A stretch of DNA of 58,531 bases from Treponema sp. (GTDB lineage: Bacteria > Spirochaetota > Spirochaetia > Treponematales > Treponemataceae): the NCBI GenBank assembly GCA_017395545.1, contig JAFPUF010000110.1, positions 1 through 58,531 on the forward strand, in the 5' to 3' direction. The notes beneath the pieces were generated by a model that was not told where the DNA came from, did no database searches, and worked only from the letters and a program-made list of their open reading frames with translations. Of this stretch, positions 16,287 through 25,560 are shown in pieces. Each line of letters begins with the position of its first letter. The stretch's first letter is position 1. Position numbers and translations under genes: made by a program.

Positions 16287-18267
16287 CGAGAAGCTCCCGT
16301 TTTTCGCACCTGAATGTGTGTGCGTCTTCTGTCTTATAAAAGGCCTTGATTTCTATCCGCGCCTTTGCGCTCATTTCTGCGGCATAGTCAATCGTAATTT
16401 TTTTAGGCGGATAATCAGGAATTAAGAAAAAATAAAAATCATTTCCGTTTTTGTCTTTTTTGATTGTGTAATCGTAGACAGAGTCGTAGACCGGATGCTC
16501 CATCTCAAGTCCTGAAAGTGCGACTTCATATCTGAGTGCGTTTTCATCTGAAGAAATAGTGATATGGTTCGTATTCATTCCTGAAAAAGAGTCTTTGCTT
16601 AGTGTTGTTTCGAGACAGATTTTCTCACTGTTAATGATTTTTGTCTCAATTTTCTGTGATTTTCTGTAGTCGGGACGGTAAATGAAATGTGAAATGCTGA
16701 GAATTATTGCAAAACAGAATCCGAGAATCTCTGCCGTTGAGATTACGTCATTTATGATAATTCTTTTCATCGAATAGCCTTTTCCGCCGGCATAGATGTT
16801 CATGAACATAAGGATTTTTAGCCACATTATCTGGAACGGAAGAATTCCAAAGGCTAGGATAAGGTTCCCTGAAGTTGAGGCGATGACTGAAGAAAAAAGT
16901 TCGGCCTCATCTGCGCTTTTTATAATGATATAGGCGTAAGGCAGAAAAGGAATTGTCATCAGGGAGAAAAAAACAATCAGAACCGGGAGTTTTCTTACGG
17001 GGCGGGAGATGTAGATTATGATGTATTCAAGTGCAAAAATGACAAAGAGGGTGAGGTCTCTTGTAGAAAAAAGAAATATGTTGAAGATTGCAACTATTGA
17101 AAGAATGTAGCCGTATACGAAGGCCGTAACCGAAAATTTCAGAATCTCCAGGACTGCGAACAGTATCGAGATGAAGATCATTGAGAAGACGATTTTAATT
17201 CCGAACTGAAAAACGGGATTAAGCGGAAGAATTTTTGACACGAAAAGAACCAGATGCTGGCCGGAAATCAGTGAAAGAAATGAAATTCCTATCGTGATAG
17301 GAATCATGTAGCTTGACCTGATGAACTCATATTTCTGTCTTTCACCGCCTTTTCCTGTAAACGAAAAAAGACAGAGAATAAGAATTGTAAGAATTCCTAC
17401 GGAAAGACAGGTTATTATGATTGTTCTTTCGCTTACAAAAAAAGCCTTGAAAAGATTTGCACGGCTAAGGTACAGGTAGTGCATATCCCATTCAGAAGTT
17501 CCTTCAGGAGTGTAATTCTCTGTGAATTTTTTTAGAACCGGAAGTTCGTTTACAGAAGAAAAATTGACCTCTATTGCAGGGATTTCATTATTCAGGAAAG
17601 TTGTAAGCCGTTTCTGGCCTTTTACGATACCTAGCCTGTAAATTGCTGAGAATTTGTCCTCAAATGAAAAATCAGTTCCGGTTTCAAAAAATGCATCAGT
17701 CATTCTCTGCGTAAGGTACAAAGGACTTGTGCTTTTGCGGCTTCCCGTGTAAACGGCAGTTTTACGCTTTTCATCAAGATTTATGGCAACGGCGACTGCA
17801 TTCTGGGGATTGTCGATGTCTGCTGCGAAAATTTCGGTTCCGTTTACCGAATCTTCGGTTATATAGGGAAGGTTGTCGAGGGCTGAAAAAAGAACCGTGG
17901 CATTCCATGAGAGAGGGGTTGTTTTTAAAAAGGTCAGAAAATCAAGAATTGCGGATTCGTTTTTAAAAAAATCTTCCTGATAAAAGCAGAAAATAACCTC
18001 GTTCCGTTCCTGACTCGAAGATGGGGATGAGAGCGTTGTGCGGTCAGTTTCTGAGGCCTGAGTGAAATTCAGAATAAGGTTAAAAGCGAATTCGTCCTGT
18101 CCTGTTTCAGAAAGCTTCTGCTCGAACGCAGAAAAACCGTTTTGTGAGAGGGCTTTGTTTATTGATTTTGAAAGTTCATTTCCTGCTAAATTAGAAAAAT
18201 CTTCCGGGAAAACAGAGAAAACAGCCGATAATAAGAAAAGAGTCGTGAAGATTTTTCGGAAACACAT
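16279..18267 (-). CDS. Polytopic membrane protein with exported N-terminal domain, function unknown
   Basis: A 662-residue protein. An N-terminal signal or anchor (MCFRKIFTTLFLLSAVFSVFPED) is followed by a ~260-residue soluble domain (DNLPYITEDSVNGTEIFAADID, VAINLDEKRKTAVYTGSRK). About eight to nine hydrophobic membrane helices follow between residues ~280 and ~540, then a C-terminal soluble domain of about 110 residues with YPPKKITIDYAAEM. The layout (exported lumen-side domain, many helices, beta-rich tail) recalls M28/GAA1-like membrane proteins, but I see no metal-binding residues and do not assign a function. The ATG lies 8 bases after a TATATT box with no ribosome-binding site between. 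It is the first gene of the unit that continues into dinB with an 8-base overlap. Confidence 0.75.
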   Translation of the reverse strand: MCFRKIFTTLFLLSAVFSVFPEDFSNLAGNELSKSINKALSQNGFSAFEQKLSETGQDEFAFNLILNFTQASETDRTTLSSPSSSQERNEVIFCFYQEDFFKNESAILDFLTFLKTTPLSWNATVLFSALDNLPYITEDSVNGTEIFAADIDNPQNAVAVAINLDEKRKTAVYTGSRKSTSPLYLTQRMTDAFFETGTDFSFEDKFSAIYRLGIVKGQKRLTTFLNNEIPAIEVNFSSVNELPVLKKFTENYTPEGTSEWDMHYLYLSRANLFKAFFVSERTIIITCLSVGILTILILCLFSFTGKGGERQKYEFIRSSYMIPITIGISFLSLISGQHLVLFVSKILPLNPVFQFGIKIVFSMIFISILFAVLEILKFSVTAFVYGYILSIVAIFNIFLFSTRDLTLFVIFALEYIIIYISRPVRKLPVLIVFFSLMTIPFLPYAYIIIKSADEAELFSSVIASTSGNLILAFGILPFQIMWLKILMFMNIYAGGKGYSMKRIIINDVISTAEILGFCFAIILSISHFIYRPDYRKSQKIETKIINSEKICLETTLSKDSFSGMNTNHITISSDENALRYEVALSGLEMEHPVYDSVYDYTIKKDKNGNDFYFFLIPDYPPKKITIDYAAEMSAKARIEIKAFYKTEDAHTFRCEKRELLVE

Positions 18268-18275
18268 TGTACTAG

Positions 18276-18319
18276 AATATAATTCTTTAGTTTACAATTC
18301 AAGTGTTTTAAGTTATAAT
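18276..18319. promoter_or_regulatory. Divergent promoters for the membrane protein and the 388-aa gene
   Basis: Plus strand: TTTACA (18291-18296), 17-base spacer, TATAAT (18314-18319), about 19 bases before the ATG at 18339, with GGGAG as ribosome-binding site. This is close to the sigma-70 consensus. Minus strand: TATATT (18276-18281), 8 bases before the ATG at 18267, with only a poorly spaced TTGAAT at 18296-18301. The two promoters overlap back to back. Confidence 0.7.
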
Positions 18320-18338
18320 AAATAAACAGGGAGAAAAT

Positions 18339-19505
18339 ATGCCAGCTGAAAAAAAATTTACGCTTAATTTGCCGCTTAAAGTGATTCTTACCGAAGAAGG
18401 TACTTCCCACTTCATTAGCAACAACAAAAAACTTCTTCGAATCCGCCTTGCTGACAATGTTGAGGAATATGGCATCTCCTTAAATCCTTTTTCACCGCAG
18501 TCAATCCAGAATATGATTATGGTTGACTACATCTCAAAAATCGAAATTTCAATGTCAGAGTTCGTTTCTGTCCGTCAGGAAGTCATGGACCTTGCAAAAG
18601 TTGTCGTTTATTCAATCCTTTACAAACAGTTTGACCGTCAGCTTTTCGGTGATTTAATCAAATGTGACTGTGTCCGTAAGCACAACCGTGCAAATCCGAG
18701 CGAACTTATCGACGAACGCACAAGAATCGACGACAAGCAGCTTCGAATGATGATTTCCAAAAAAGAAGCCGTTGTCCGCCAGGCAAAAAAAGAAATCCTT
18801 GATCCTGTCTGGAAATCAATCATGGAGAACAAGGAATATTCCCTTGAGGAGCGTAACATCTATCTCCTTATGACCGAGAAATTCCTCAACCGTCTCTCCC
18901 TCATGAACTGGTACATTATCATCAAATTCTTTAAGGACAAAGAAGGTTTTGCACAGATAAACATCGCTATCCGCCATCTTCTTCAGATTTATATGGAGAA
19001 GTCACGGGTCGCAGAATATATCTCAATTCTTCTTATGGAACTTGCCCTCAACGCCGAGAACCAGAACCTCAAAAAAGAGGCAAAAATTCTTTACAGCGGT
19101 GTCGAAGATCTTGACGCACTTCTTTTTGATCCTGAAATCCGCTCAAAAATAATTGCAGAGCTCAAGCGAAAGCACGAACTTGTATCCCTTTCATGGAAAC
19201 TCGGAGGCGGTTCAACTGCTATCGGTAAGCAGGGACGCCTTCAGATTATGGTCCTCAACAAGAGCGACGAAAAGGGCGAAGCAAAAGAAAATATCGAGAA
19301 TAAAATGGCTGCTGACACAAACAAGCGGTCGCTGATTGATTTCTACCGCGAAATTCCTGACGGGCAGGGTGGAACTGATTTGGGTCTTTACTATCTTTCA
19401 TATCTTGACGATGCATGTAAAAAACTCAACGTAAAATTTGAGTCAATTGTAAATCAGTTCGCATCCCAGGATTTAACAGTAATCAACCTGATTTTCAATT
19501 TCTAA
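18339..19505 (+). CDS. Conserved cytoplasmic protein, function unknown (388 aa)
   Basis: I do not recognise a family. The protein is soluble, largely alpha-helical and rich in charged residues, with no signal peptide. Its middle (EEVVRQAKKEIL-like region through LLQIYMEKSRVAEYISILLMELALNAENQNL) looks like a helical bundle. The C-terminal ~130 residues include a GGGSTAIGKQGRLQIMV stretch and end DLTVINLIFNF. Codon use differs from the neighbours, with many C-ending codons (CTC, ATC, AAC, CGC), which in this context suggests strong expression. It has a near-consensus promoter and a good GGGAG site. The next gene starts one base after its stop, so it is probably co-transcribed with the lipoprotein and trmB. 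Confidence 0.75.
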   Translation: MPAEKKFTLNLPLKVILTEEGTSHFISNNKKLLRIRLADNVEEYGISLNPFSPQSIQNMIMVDYISKIEISMSEFVSVRQEVMDLAKVVVYSILYKQFDRQLFGDLIKCDCVRKHNRANPSELIDERTRIDDKQLRMMISKKEAVVRQAKKEILDPVWKSIMENKEYSLEERNIYLLMTEKFLNRLSLMNWYIIIKFFKDKEGFAQINIAIRHLLQIYMEKSRVAEYISILLMELALNAENQNLKKEAKILYSGVEDLDALLFDPEIRSKIIAELKRKHELVSLSWKLGGGSTAIGKQGRLQIMVLNKSDEKGEAKENIENKMAADTNKRSLIDFYREIPDGQGGTDLGLYYLSYLDDACKKLNVKFESIVNQFASQDLTVINLIFNF

Positions 19506-19506
19506 A

Positions 19507-20166
19507 ATGCGCTTTTTACAGAAATCCCGAGTCAGGCTCGGAATGGCTTTCTCTTTTCTGTTTATTTCTCTTTCTTTTTTTTCATGTGCTGACAACGAAG
19601 CTGACGTGGTGCAGGCAAGCGGTACAATGATTTTTGATTTCAAGGACAATGAATCTTTGCCAGATGTCCGCCTTGCAGTCTTTCTTCAGGTAACGAACGA
19701 TGTTCAGCGTACAGAAAGTTTTACTATTTCACACGAAAAGTCAGGTTATTTCTGGAATGTTTCAAATCCGGGAATTTTCACCGGAATGAATAAAAAATAC
19801 GCTTTTTCCTTGAATTTAACTGCTCCTGAAGGTTCTGAAATTCCAAAAGGAACTTACCGGGTAAAATATTTTGATGCGGCAGGAAAAGATGACGAGATTT
19901 CATTTTCAGTAAACTATGATGAAAAACTCTTAAAATCAAACGCGCAGAATTTCAGGGACACGCTCACAAATTCTAACGAAAACCTTGCGCTTTATGATGA
20001 TTCTGGTGAACTTCTATTTATGGGAAAAGCAAAAAATACCTGGAAATCAAACGACGCAATCTTAAAAGACTATCGTGTCGCAAAAACAAAGCGGCTCTGC
20101 TATGTAACTCCCGGAAACGCAGTAATCTGCATGATGCCGGAAGAAAAACTTCAAACGGAAAACTGA
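19507..20166 (+). CDS. Predicted lipoprotein, function unknown (219 aa)
   Basis: The N-terminus has several Arg/Lys, a hydrophobic core and the lipobox-like LSFFSC, so it should be lipidated at the Cys (about residue 27) and membrane-anchored in the periplasm. The mature part ([18 protein letters not shown] and following) looks like a small beta-sandwich; [19 protein letters not shown] resembles an immunoglobulin-like strand pattern. No catalytic motif is visible. The ATG is one base after the previous stop, with no space for its own promoter, so it is likely translated by coupling. It is followed 2 bases later by trmB. Confidence 0.75.
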   Translation: MRFLQKSRVRLGMAFSFLFISLSFFSCADNEADVVQASGTMIFDFKDNESLPDVRLAVFLQVTNDVQRTESFTISHEKSGYFWNVSNPGIFTGMNKKYAFSLNLTAPEGSEIPKGTYRVKYFDAAGKDDEISFSVNYDEKLLKSNAQNFRDTLTNSNENLALYDDSGELLFMGKAKNTWKSNDAILKDYRVAKTKRLCYVTPGNAVICMMPEEKLQTEN

Positions 20167-20168
20167 GA

Positions 20169-20870
20169 ATGGAAAAATTAGAGACAAACCGCAAGTCTGA
20201 CGGAATTCACCGTGAGATTCATACATTCGTGCTTCGTCAGGGGCATTTTACGGTCTGGGAACGCAAGGCTTACGAAGAAATGCATGATTCTTTCTGCATT
20301 CCTTACGAAGAAAAGCTTCTTGATTATGGAAAAATCTTCGGAAACAACAATCCTGTCGTAGTTGAGATTGGTTTCGGCATGGGAAAGGCAACTGCTATTA
20401 TAGCAGAGAATAATCCGCAGATTAACTACATCGGAATTGAGGTACATAAGCCCGGAGTAGGTAAACTGCTCGGAGAAATTCGAGACAAAAATCTCAAAAA
20501 CCTGAGGATTATCGAACACGACGCAATGGAAGTTCTCAAAAATCAGCTGGCCGATTCTTCAGTTTCTGCTTTCCATATTTTTTTCCCGGACCCGTGGCAG
20601 AAAAAACGCCATTTTAAGCGCCGGCTCCTTCAGCGTCCGCGAACCGATCTTATGGTTCAGAAACTTATAAAGGGCGGCTATCTTTACTTTGTGACAGACT
20701 GGCTTCCGTATGCAGAATTCGGTATGGAGCAGCTTTGTGCAACAGAAGGTTTAAAAAATAAATACGAAGGATATGCTCCGCATCAGGAATGGAGACCGGA
20801 GACTCGTTTCGAGCAGAAAGGCCTCGACGCAAACCGCGTGATTAATGAACTTATGTTTGAAAAAATTTAA
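20169..20870 (+). CDS. trmB: tRNA (guanine-N7-)-methyltransferase
   Basis: SAM-dependent enzyme that makes m7G46 in the variable loop of tRNAs. Hallmarks are EIGFGMG (SAM-binding motif I), [16 protein letters not shown] (motif II acidic residue), the [15 protein letters not shown] signature, and [13 protein letters not shown]. At 233 residues it is the expected size, with a basic N-terminal arm of about 60 residues. It is the last gene of the three-gene unit that begins at 18339, 2 bases after the lipoprotein stop, and is followed by a strong terminator. Confidence 0.95.
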   Translation: MEKLETNRKSDGIHREIHTFVLRQGHFTVWERKAYEEMHDSFCIPYEEKLLDYGKIFGNNNPVVVEIGFGMGKATAIIAENNPQINYIGIEVHKPGVGKLLGEIRDKNLKNLRIIEHDAMEVLKNQLADSSVSAFHIFFPDPWQKKRHFKRRLLQRPRTDLMVQKLIKGGYLYFVTDWLPYAEFGMEQLCATEGLKNKYEGYAPHQEWRPETRFEQKGLDANRVINELMFEKI

Positions 20871-20884
20871 GCAAACTTTTTTGC

Positions 20885-20912
20885 GGCACTCACTTGAGTG
20901 CCCTTTTTTTTA
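20885..20912 (+). terminator. Intrinsic terminator after trmB
   Basis: GGCACTCA-CT-TGAGTGCC (20885-20902) is followed directly by a run of eight or more T on the plus strand. On the minus strand no U-run follows, so it would not stop xseA transcription efficiently. Confidence 0.88.
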
Positions 20913-20913
20913 T

Positions 20914-22113
20914 TTAGTCTGCTGTCGCAAGAATTTTACCGTTTGCGGGCGTTATCTCAAGTTTTGTTCCTGAGGCAGCGTCGAGCGGGCTCCTGACAAT
21001 TTTTCCGTCAAGAGTTCTTACCATTGAGTAGCCCCGGCTTAAAATTGCACTTGGGCTGGCCCCTTCAAGTATATGAACGCTCTGCTGAATCTGATTCTTT
21101 GTATCTTTTATTTTTGCGTTCATTCCGTCGAGCAGAGAACTTCGCGCATTTTCGAGCCTGTTCAAAAGCGGCTGTTCAATCGAGCGGAAACGCATTTCCA
21201 TGTTTGAGACATCAAAACTCTTTATCATAAGTTTAAGCCGTTCAACCCTGCCTGAAATCTGATTGTAAAATTCGTCTTTATATGCCGCAAGTCCCTGAAG
21301 GATGTCTGTCTGTTTAGGAACGACCAGCTCTGCTGCGGCGGAAGGCGTCGGAGCGCGCATATCAGCGGCATAATCGCTCAATGCCCAGTCAATTTCATGG
21401 CCGACTGCGCTTACTACAGGAATTTTAGAAGCTGCAATTGAGCGTACAACGATTTCTTCGCTGAAAGGAAGCAGGTCTTCAAGAGAGCCGCCGCCTCGTC
21501 CTACGATAAGGACATCGCACAAAGAAAAGTCATTTGCAGTTTTTATCATGTTCGCTATTGTCTGGGCGGCTCCTTCTCCCTGAACGAGGGCTGGCAGAAT
21601 TACAACGTCTACACCGGGATTTCGTCGCTTTGTTATCTGGAGAATGTCGCGCAGGGCTGCTCCTGTCGGGCTTGTTACAATGCCGATTCGTTTTGAAAAA
21701 CGCGGAATTGGCTTTTTTTTGTCCCTGTCAAAAAGTCCTTCAGCTGCAAGTCTTTTTTTTCTTTCCTCAAGAATCTGAAGAATGTTTCCGGCACCTGCGA
21801 TTTCCATTTTTGTAATGATAATCTGATAATTGCCCCTTGGAGCATAGACTGAAACTGAGCCAGTGCATTTTACTTTCATTCCGTCTTTTGGAACAAAAGA
21901 TAGTGACATTGCTTTCCCGCGGAACATAACGGCAGAAATCTGTGCGTTTTCGTCTTTAAGCGTAAAATACATATGACCGCTTGCATTCGGCCTGTAGTTT
22001 GAAATTTCGCCTTCAAGAGTGATGTTTGAAAAAGTTCCTTCGAGTAAATCACGGATAAGGAATGTGAGGTTTGTTACGGAAAAAACTGTGTCTTTAGGAA
22101 AAAGTTCAGCCAT
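20914..22113 (-). CDS. xseA: Exodeoxyribonuclease VII large subunit
   Basis: Catalytic and DNA-binding subunit of the single-strand-specific exonuclease VII used in repair. It has the N-terminal OB fold (ISNYRPNASGHMYFTLKDENAQISAVMFRG), the catalytic core signatures GIVTSPTGAALRDI, GRGGGSLEDLLPFSEE, and SAVGHEIDWALSDYAADMRAPTPSAAAE, and a coiled-coil C-terminal half. I place the start at the ATG at 22113 (399 aa). The longer frame to 22227 would add a hydrophobic, AT-rich leader not expected in this cytosolic family. TATACT sits 6 bases before this ATG and no ribosome-binding site is visible, so the mRNA may be leaderless. No xseB is adjacent. Confidence 0.93.
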   Translation of the reverse strand: MAELFPKDTVFSVTNLTFLIRDLLEGTFSNITLEGEISNYRPNASGHMYFTLKDENAQISAVMFRGKAMSLSFVPKDGMKVKCTGSVSVYAPRGNYQIIITKMEIAGAGNILQILEERKKRLAAEGLFDRDKKKPIPRFSKRIGIVTSPTGAALRDILQITKRRNPGVDVVILPALVQGEGAAQTIANMIKTANDFSLCDVLIVGRGGGSLEDLLPFSEEIVVRSIAASKIPVVSAVGHEIDWALSDYAADMRAPTPSAAAELVVPKQTDILQGLAAYKDEFYNQISGRVERLKLMIKSFDVSNMEMRFRSIEQPLLNRLENARSSLLDGMNAKIKDTKNQIQQSVHILEGASPSAILSRGYSMVRTLDGKIVRSPLDAASGTKLEITPANGKILATAD

Positions 22114-22307
22114 AGAAGAAGTATAAAGAAAAAATAAGAATGTGAGAAGTGAATGAACAGTGAAGATTGAAAGAGAAATAATGTTTTCAGATTTTAAAAT
22201 ATAACAAAAAATTATCAGATATAACACAAAATTATAAATTTTCTTTGCCGGAAATGAATTTTTTTCTCACTATTTAGGGTAATAACGGGGAAAAAAGGAG
22301 GTATTTT
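22114..22307. promoter_or_regulatory. Divergent intergenic region between xseA and the T2SS operon
   Basis: This 194-base AT-rich stretch must hold the promoter of the secretion operon. The xseA -10 candidate is at 22120-22125 (minus) with TTCTCA at 22143-22148 as a partial -35. For the plus strand I cannot choose confidently; TTGCCG near 22246 with a TATTTA-like box about 20 bases on is one option. The gspD ribosome-binding site GGAGGT (about 22297-22302) is very strong. Confidence 0.4.
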
Positions 22308-24323
22308 GTGTTATTGAAAAAGTTTAGGAAAGTGTTTTTCCTGCTCTTTGCTGCAGAAATTCTTTCACTCGGGGCGCCGCCACTTTTTGCCGGAGAAGCT
22401 TACGAGTTCGTTGACCGTGATATTCATGAAATTCTATATGCCCTTTCTTTGTACACGGGAATTTCCATTTCTGCGGATGATACAGTTTCCGGAAGGGCAG
22501 ATTTTCGCGCTGCAGGAAAGAATTTCGATGAGAATTTCGATTCATTTTTGCAGAAATCGCGTCTCTATGTAGAAAAATCAGAGAACCGGTGGACTGTTTC
22601 AAAAGTAAGGTTTCAGAGGAACAATAATCTTTATTCTCTCGACGCTTTTGATGTCCTGCCTGTGCAGCTTTTTGAGAAAACTGCAATAGAAACCGGATTT
22701 TGTGTGACTTACGATTCACTTCCAGCTGTAAAAGTTAGTCTTCATACTGGCTTTTGTAAGGTTGAAGAGCTTTTTAAAAGGATTACTGAGCTTTGTATGG
22801 GATTTTCCGTCGAAAAGGATGGAGATAAATCCTTTCATATAACACGGGCTAACGCTCAGAATCAGAATGGCCTTTCCGGAAAGGCAAGTGTTGCATTTGT
22901 TGACGGACTCTGGTTTGTTGACGTTCAGAACTCAGCATTGTCCGGCGCACTGGAAAAACTTTTTTTACAGGCGGAAAAGCAGTTCTGTTTTGTGCTTTCA
23001 AACGAACAGAAAATCAACAGGGCTTCTTTCAAAACTGATTCTTTTGATGAGGTGTTGAATCTGCTTTGTCTTCAGGCGGGCTCAGAGTGGAGGATTGAAA
23101 ACGGCGTTTATTATATCGCTGCTTCTAAAAGTAAAAACCGTTTTTCAATGGCTGGAAAAAAATGGCATAAATATGAATCAAAATTTCTGAAAAACAGCCT
23201 TCTGGTCTCCCTCATTTCAAAAAGATTCCCGGAAACTGAATGTATGGTGACAGATGATTCAGGAAAATTCCTTTTTCTTTCGGACGAAGAAAAATCCCGC
23301 GAAATTTACGATTTTATAAATGAAACTGATTCTAAGAATCCTACAAGGCTCGTAAAACTGAAATACATACGTACTCAGGATTTTATGAACTGCCTGCCGC
23401 CTTTTCTGGAAAAGTCACAGATTTCGGACACTTCTTTGGGAGACAGTTTTTTCTTCCTTGGTTCAGAAAGTGCGTATACAAGGCTTCTAAACGAGCTTCC
23501 GCTGATTGACAGGCCCGTAACGCGTGTCAGGTATGACCTTCTGATTATGCAGTATCAGAGCACAAAAGGGAGCGAGTGGTCTCCAAAATTAAAGGCTTCC
23601 CGTGTTTCCCTCGGGGACATGAATGATGGTGCCGTTCAGCTTGGAAGCGTTATTAGCCTTAACCTTGATGTTGTCGGAGCGTTCGGGCTTCATTTTGCAG
23701 GGGAACTTCAGGCGGCTATCACAGAGTCAAGGGCAAAAGTTTTTGCTGACACGACTTTGAACGGAGTGAGCGGAAAACAGATTATTTTTCAGAACACGAA
23801 TACTTACCGTTACCGGGACAACAATCTTGACCCTGAGACCGGAGAGCCGGTTTATTCCGGAGTCACAAAAGAGATTGTTTCAGGCCTGAAACTTGAAGTT
23901 ACGGGAGATGTTACCGGTGACGGAATGATTACAAGCAGAATTACGGCCAGTGTTTCCCGTCAGGGAACTGATTTATCTACGACGACAGGAAATCCGCCTC
24001 CGACGAGCGAAAAAGTAATTACGACGGAGGTAAGGGCAAAATCCGGGGAGCCCGTTGTATTGAGTGGTCTTGTCCAGGAAGAAGAAAGCGAAAATGTGAG
24101 CAGAACGCCCCTTATTTCAAAAATCCCGCTTATTGGCGCACTGTTCAAGGGCAAAGAAAAATCTACAGAAAAAACTGAACTTGTGATTTATCTTCTACCG
24201 AGCGCGGAAATATTTGGAAAGACTGAAGATGAAAAAAATATCGAAGAAGAAAACTTCAAAAGCGGCTTACGTGCTTTCGTCGAAGAACTTTTGGTAAGGG
24301 GGGAAAATGAGCGGAAAATTTGA
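22308..24323 (+). CDS. gspD: Type II secretion system secretin
   Basis: Outer-membrane channel of a type II secretion system. The 671 residues begin with a signal peptide (hydrophobic to about residue 29). Repeated small N-domains follow (VDRDIHEILYALSLYTGISI, VDVQNSALSGALEKLFLQAEKQF), then an N1-like domain (LVKLKYIRTQDFMNCLPPF). The C-terminal secretin domain has VFADTTLNGVSGKQIIFQ, TEVRAKSGEPVVLSGLVQEE and the hallmark PLISKIPLIGALFKGK, followed by ELVIYLLP. The start is GTG, chosen for the GGAGGT 5 bases upstream. It overlaps gspE by 17 bases. The N-terminal domain organisation is unlike that of enteric GspD, so it is a divergent member. Confidence 0.9.
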   Translation: MLLKKFRKVFFLLFAAEILSLGAPPLFAGEAYEFVDRDIHEILYALSLYTGISISADDTVSGRADFRAAGKNFDENFDSFLQKSRLYVEKSENRWTVSKVRFQRNNNLYSLDAFDVLPVQLFEKTAIETGFCVTYDSLPAVKVSLHTGFCKVEELFKRITELCMGFSVEKDGDKSFHITRANAQNQNGLSGKASVAFVDGLWFVDVQNSALSGALEKLFLQAEKQFCFVLSNEQKINRASFKTDSFDEVLNLLCLQAGSEWRIENGVYYIAASKSKNRFSMAGKKWHKYESKFLKNSLLVSLISKRFPETECMVTDDSGKFLFLSDEEKSREIYDFINETDSKNPTRLVKLKYIRTQDFMNCLPPFLEKSQISDTSLGDSFFFLGSESAYTRLLNELPLIDRPVTRVRYDLLIMQYQSTKGSEWSPKLKASRVSLGDMNDGAVQLGSVISLNLDVVGAFGLHFAGELQAAITESRAKVFADTTLNGVSGKQIIFQNTNTYRYRDNNLDPETGEPVYSGVTKEIVSGLKLEVTGDVTGDGMITSRITASVSRQGTDLSTTTGNPPPTSEKVITTEVRAKSGEPVVLSGLVQEEESENVSRTPLISKIPLIGALFKGKEKSTEKTELVIYLLPSAEIFGKTEDEKNIEEENFKSGLRAFVEELLVRGENERKI

Positions 24324-25560
24324 TTTGTCTGTAAGTTTCAGTCATTTTAACGGGGCCGTCGTCCTGGAATCAAAAGAGAAATACGTAAAAATCGGATTAA
24401 CGAAGATTCATAACGAGGACTTGAAGCAGAAACTCAGGAAATCGGTGCAGTCCTATTTTGGAATGAGGGGACAGATTACGGGCGAAGAAGTGTGTGAGTT
24501 TATCCCGATTGACGATGAGCGGCTTAAGTCTGAAATCTCTCTCCGCTACGGAGAAAGCAGTCGTGAGAATGAACGGCAAAATGATGAGAGTGAGGCGGCC
24601 ATGCTTCTCGACACTCTCCTGAAAAAAGCAGGAAAAAGTGGTGCGACGGATATCCATATCGAAGAAAATCGTGTCAGGTTCAGGATTTCCGGCCGGCTTG
24701 AAGAAGTGTCGGAATTGTCGCTTGAAAAAAGCCGGGAACTTGTAAGAAGAATAAAAATTCTTTCTGGTCTGAATGTCCTTGAATCAAGGAAAGGGCAGGA
24801 CGGGCAGTTTGTGTTTTCCGGAGACGAACAGATTTTCGTGCGTGTTTCCTGTATTCCGTCGGTTTCGGCATTTTCCGGAAATGAAGGCGGAAGTGAAAGC
24901 GTTGTGCTCAGGCTTCTGAATGTGAGCCGGGTCCCGCTTTCACTTTCTGAACTCGGTTTTGAAGAGAATCAGATTGAAATTCTGAAGGAAGCCGTTAAAA
25001 GCGCGCATGGTCTGATTCTTATCTGCGGGGCAACCGGGAGCGGAAAATCTACCACGGCAGCATCTCTCTTGTGTCTTGTCAATGAAATGTACGGAGGCCG
25101 GAAAAAAATCATAACGATTGAAGACCCGCCTGAATATGTGCTTGACGGATGTACGCAAATAAAAGTAGACGAAGAAAAAGGGATGAGCTTTACTGATTCG
25201 CTTCGATTTATTTTCAGACAGGATCCGGACGTAATTTTCATCGGAGAGATAAGGGATTCTCTTACAGCCAGAACCGTTTTACAGGCTTCTCTCACAGGTC
25301 ATCTTGTTGTTGCGACAGTTCATACAAGCGGAATAAATGAGACTCAGATACGCATGAAAGAACTGGGGGTAAATTTCGCTGAATTTTCATCAGTTTTAAG
25401 GGTTATTGTCTTTCAGAAACTTGTTTGCGCTGATGATAAAAAACTTCATCTTGAGGCAGAAGTAACAGGCGGAGAGGAGTGCGTTAAGGAGCGAAAAAGC
25501 ATTTCGACTTCAATTCCCCTTCTGACAAAATCGCAAAAAATAAGGGAGAAAAACGCATGA
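24307..25560 (+). CDS. gspE: Type II secretion ATPase, short form
   Basis: Cytoplasmic AAA-like ATPase that drives pseudopilus assembly. Motifs are GATGSGKST (Walker A, Lys247), TIEDPPEY (Asp box), DPDVIFIGEIRD (Walker B) and LTGHLVVATVHT (His box). At 417 residues it is shorter than typical GspE. The N-terminal region before the N2 domain is only about 95 residues, and the tetracysteine zinc motif that normally follows the His box is absent; the protein ends about 45 residues after QKLVCADD. It starts inside the end of gspD and overlaps gspF by 4 bases (ATGA). Confidence 0.92.
   Translation: MSGKFDLSVSFSHFNGAVVLESKEKYVKIGLTKIHNEDLKQKLRKSVQSYFGMRGQITGEEVCEFIPIDDERLKSEISLRYGESSRENERQNDESEAAMLLDTLLKKAGKSGATDIHIEENRVRFRISGRLEEVSELSLEKSRELVRRIKILSGLNVLESRKGQDGQFVFSGDEQIFVRVSCIPSVSAFSGNEGGSESVVLRLLNVSRVPLSLSELGFEENQIEILKEAVKSAHGLILICGATGSGKSTTAASLLCLVNEMYGGRKKIITIEDPPEYVLDGCTQIKVDEEKGMSFTDSLRFIFRQDPDVIFIGEIRDSLTARTVLQASLTGHLVVATVHTSGINETQIRMKELGVNFAEFSSVLRVIVFQKLVCADDKKLHLEAEVTGGEECVKERKSISTSIPLLTKSQKIREKNA

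Noticed and set aside
20178-20519. A 113-codon minus-strand frame within trmB
   Set aside because: trmB carries all family motifs on the plus strand; the antisense frame has none.
22114-22227. N-terminal extension of xseA (38 residues)
   Set aside because: It is hydrophobic and AT-rich, unlike the family; the start at 22113 gives the normal N-terminus.
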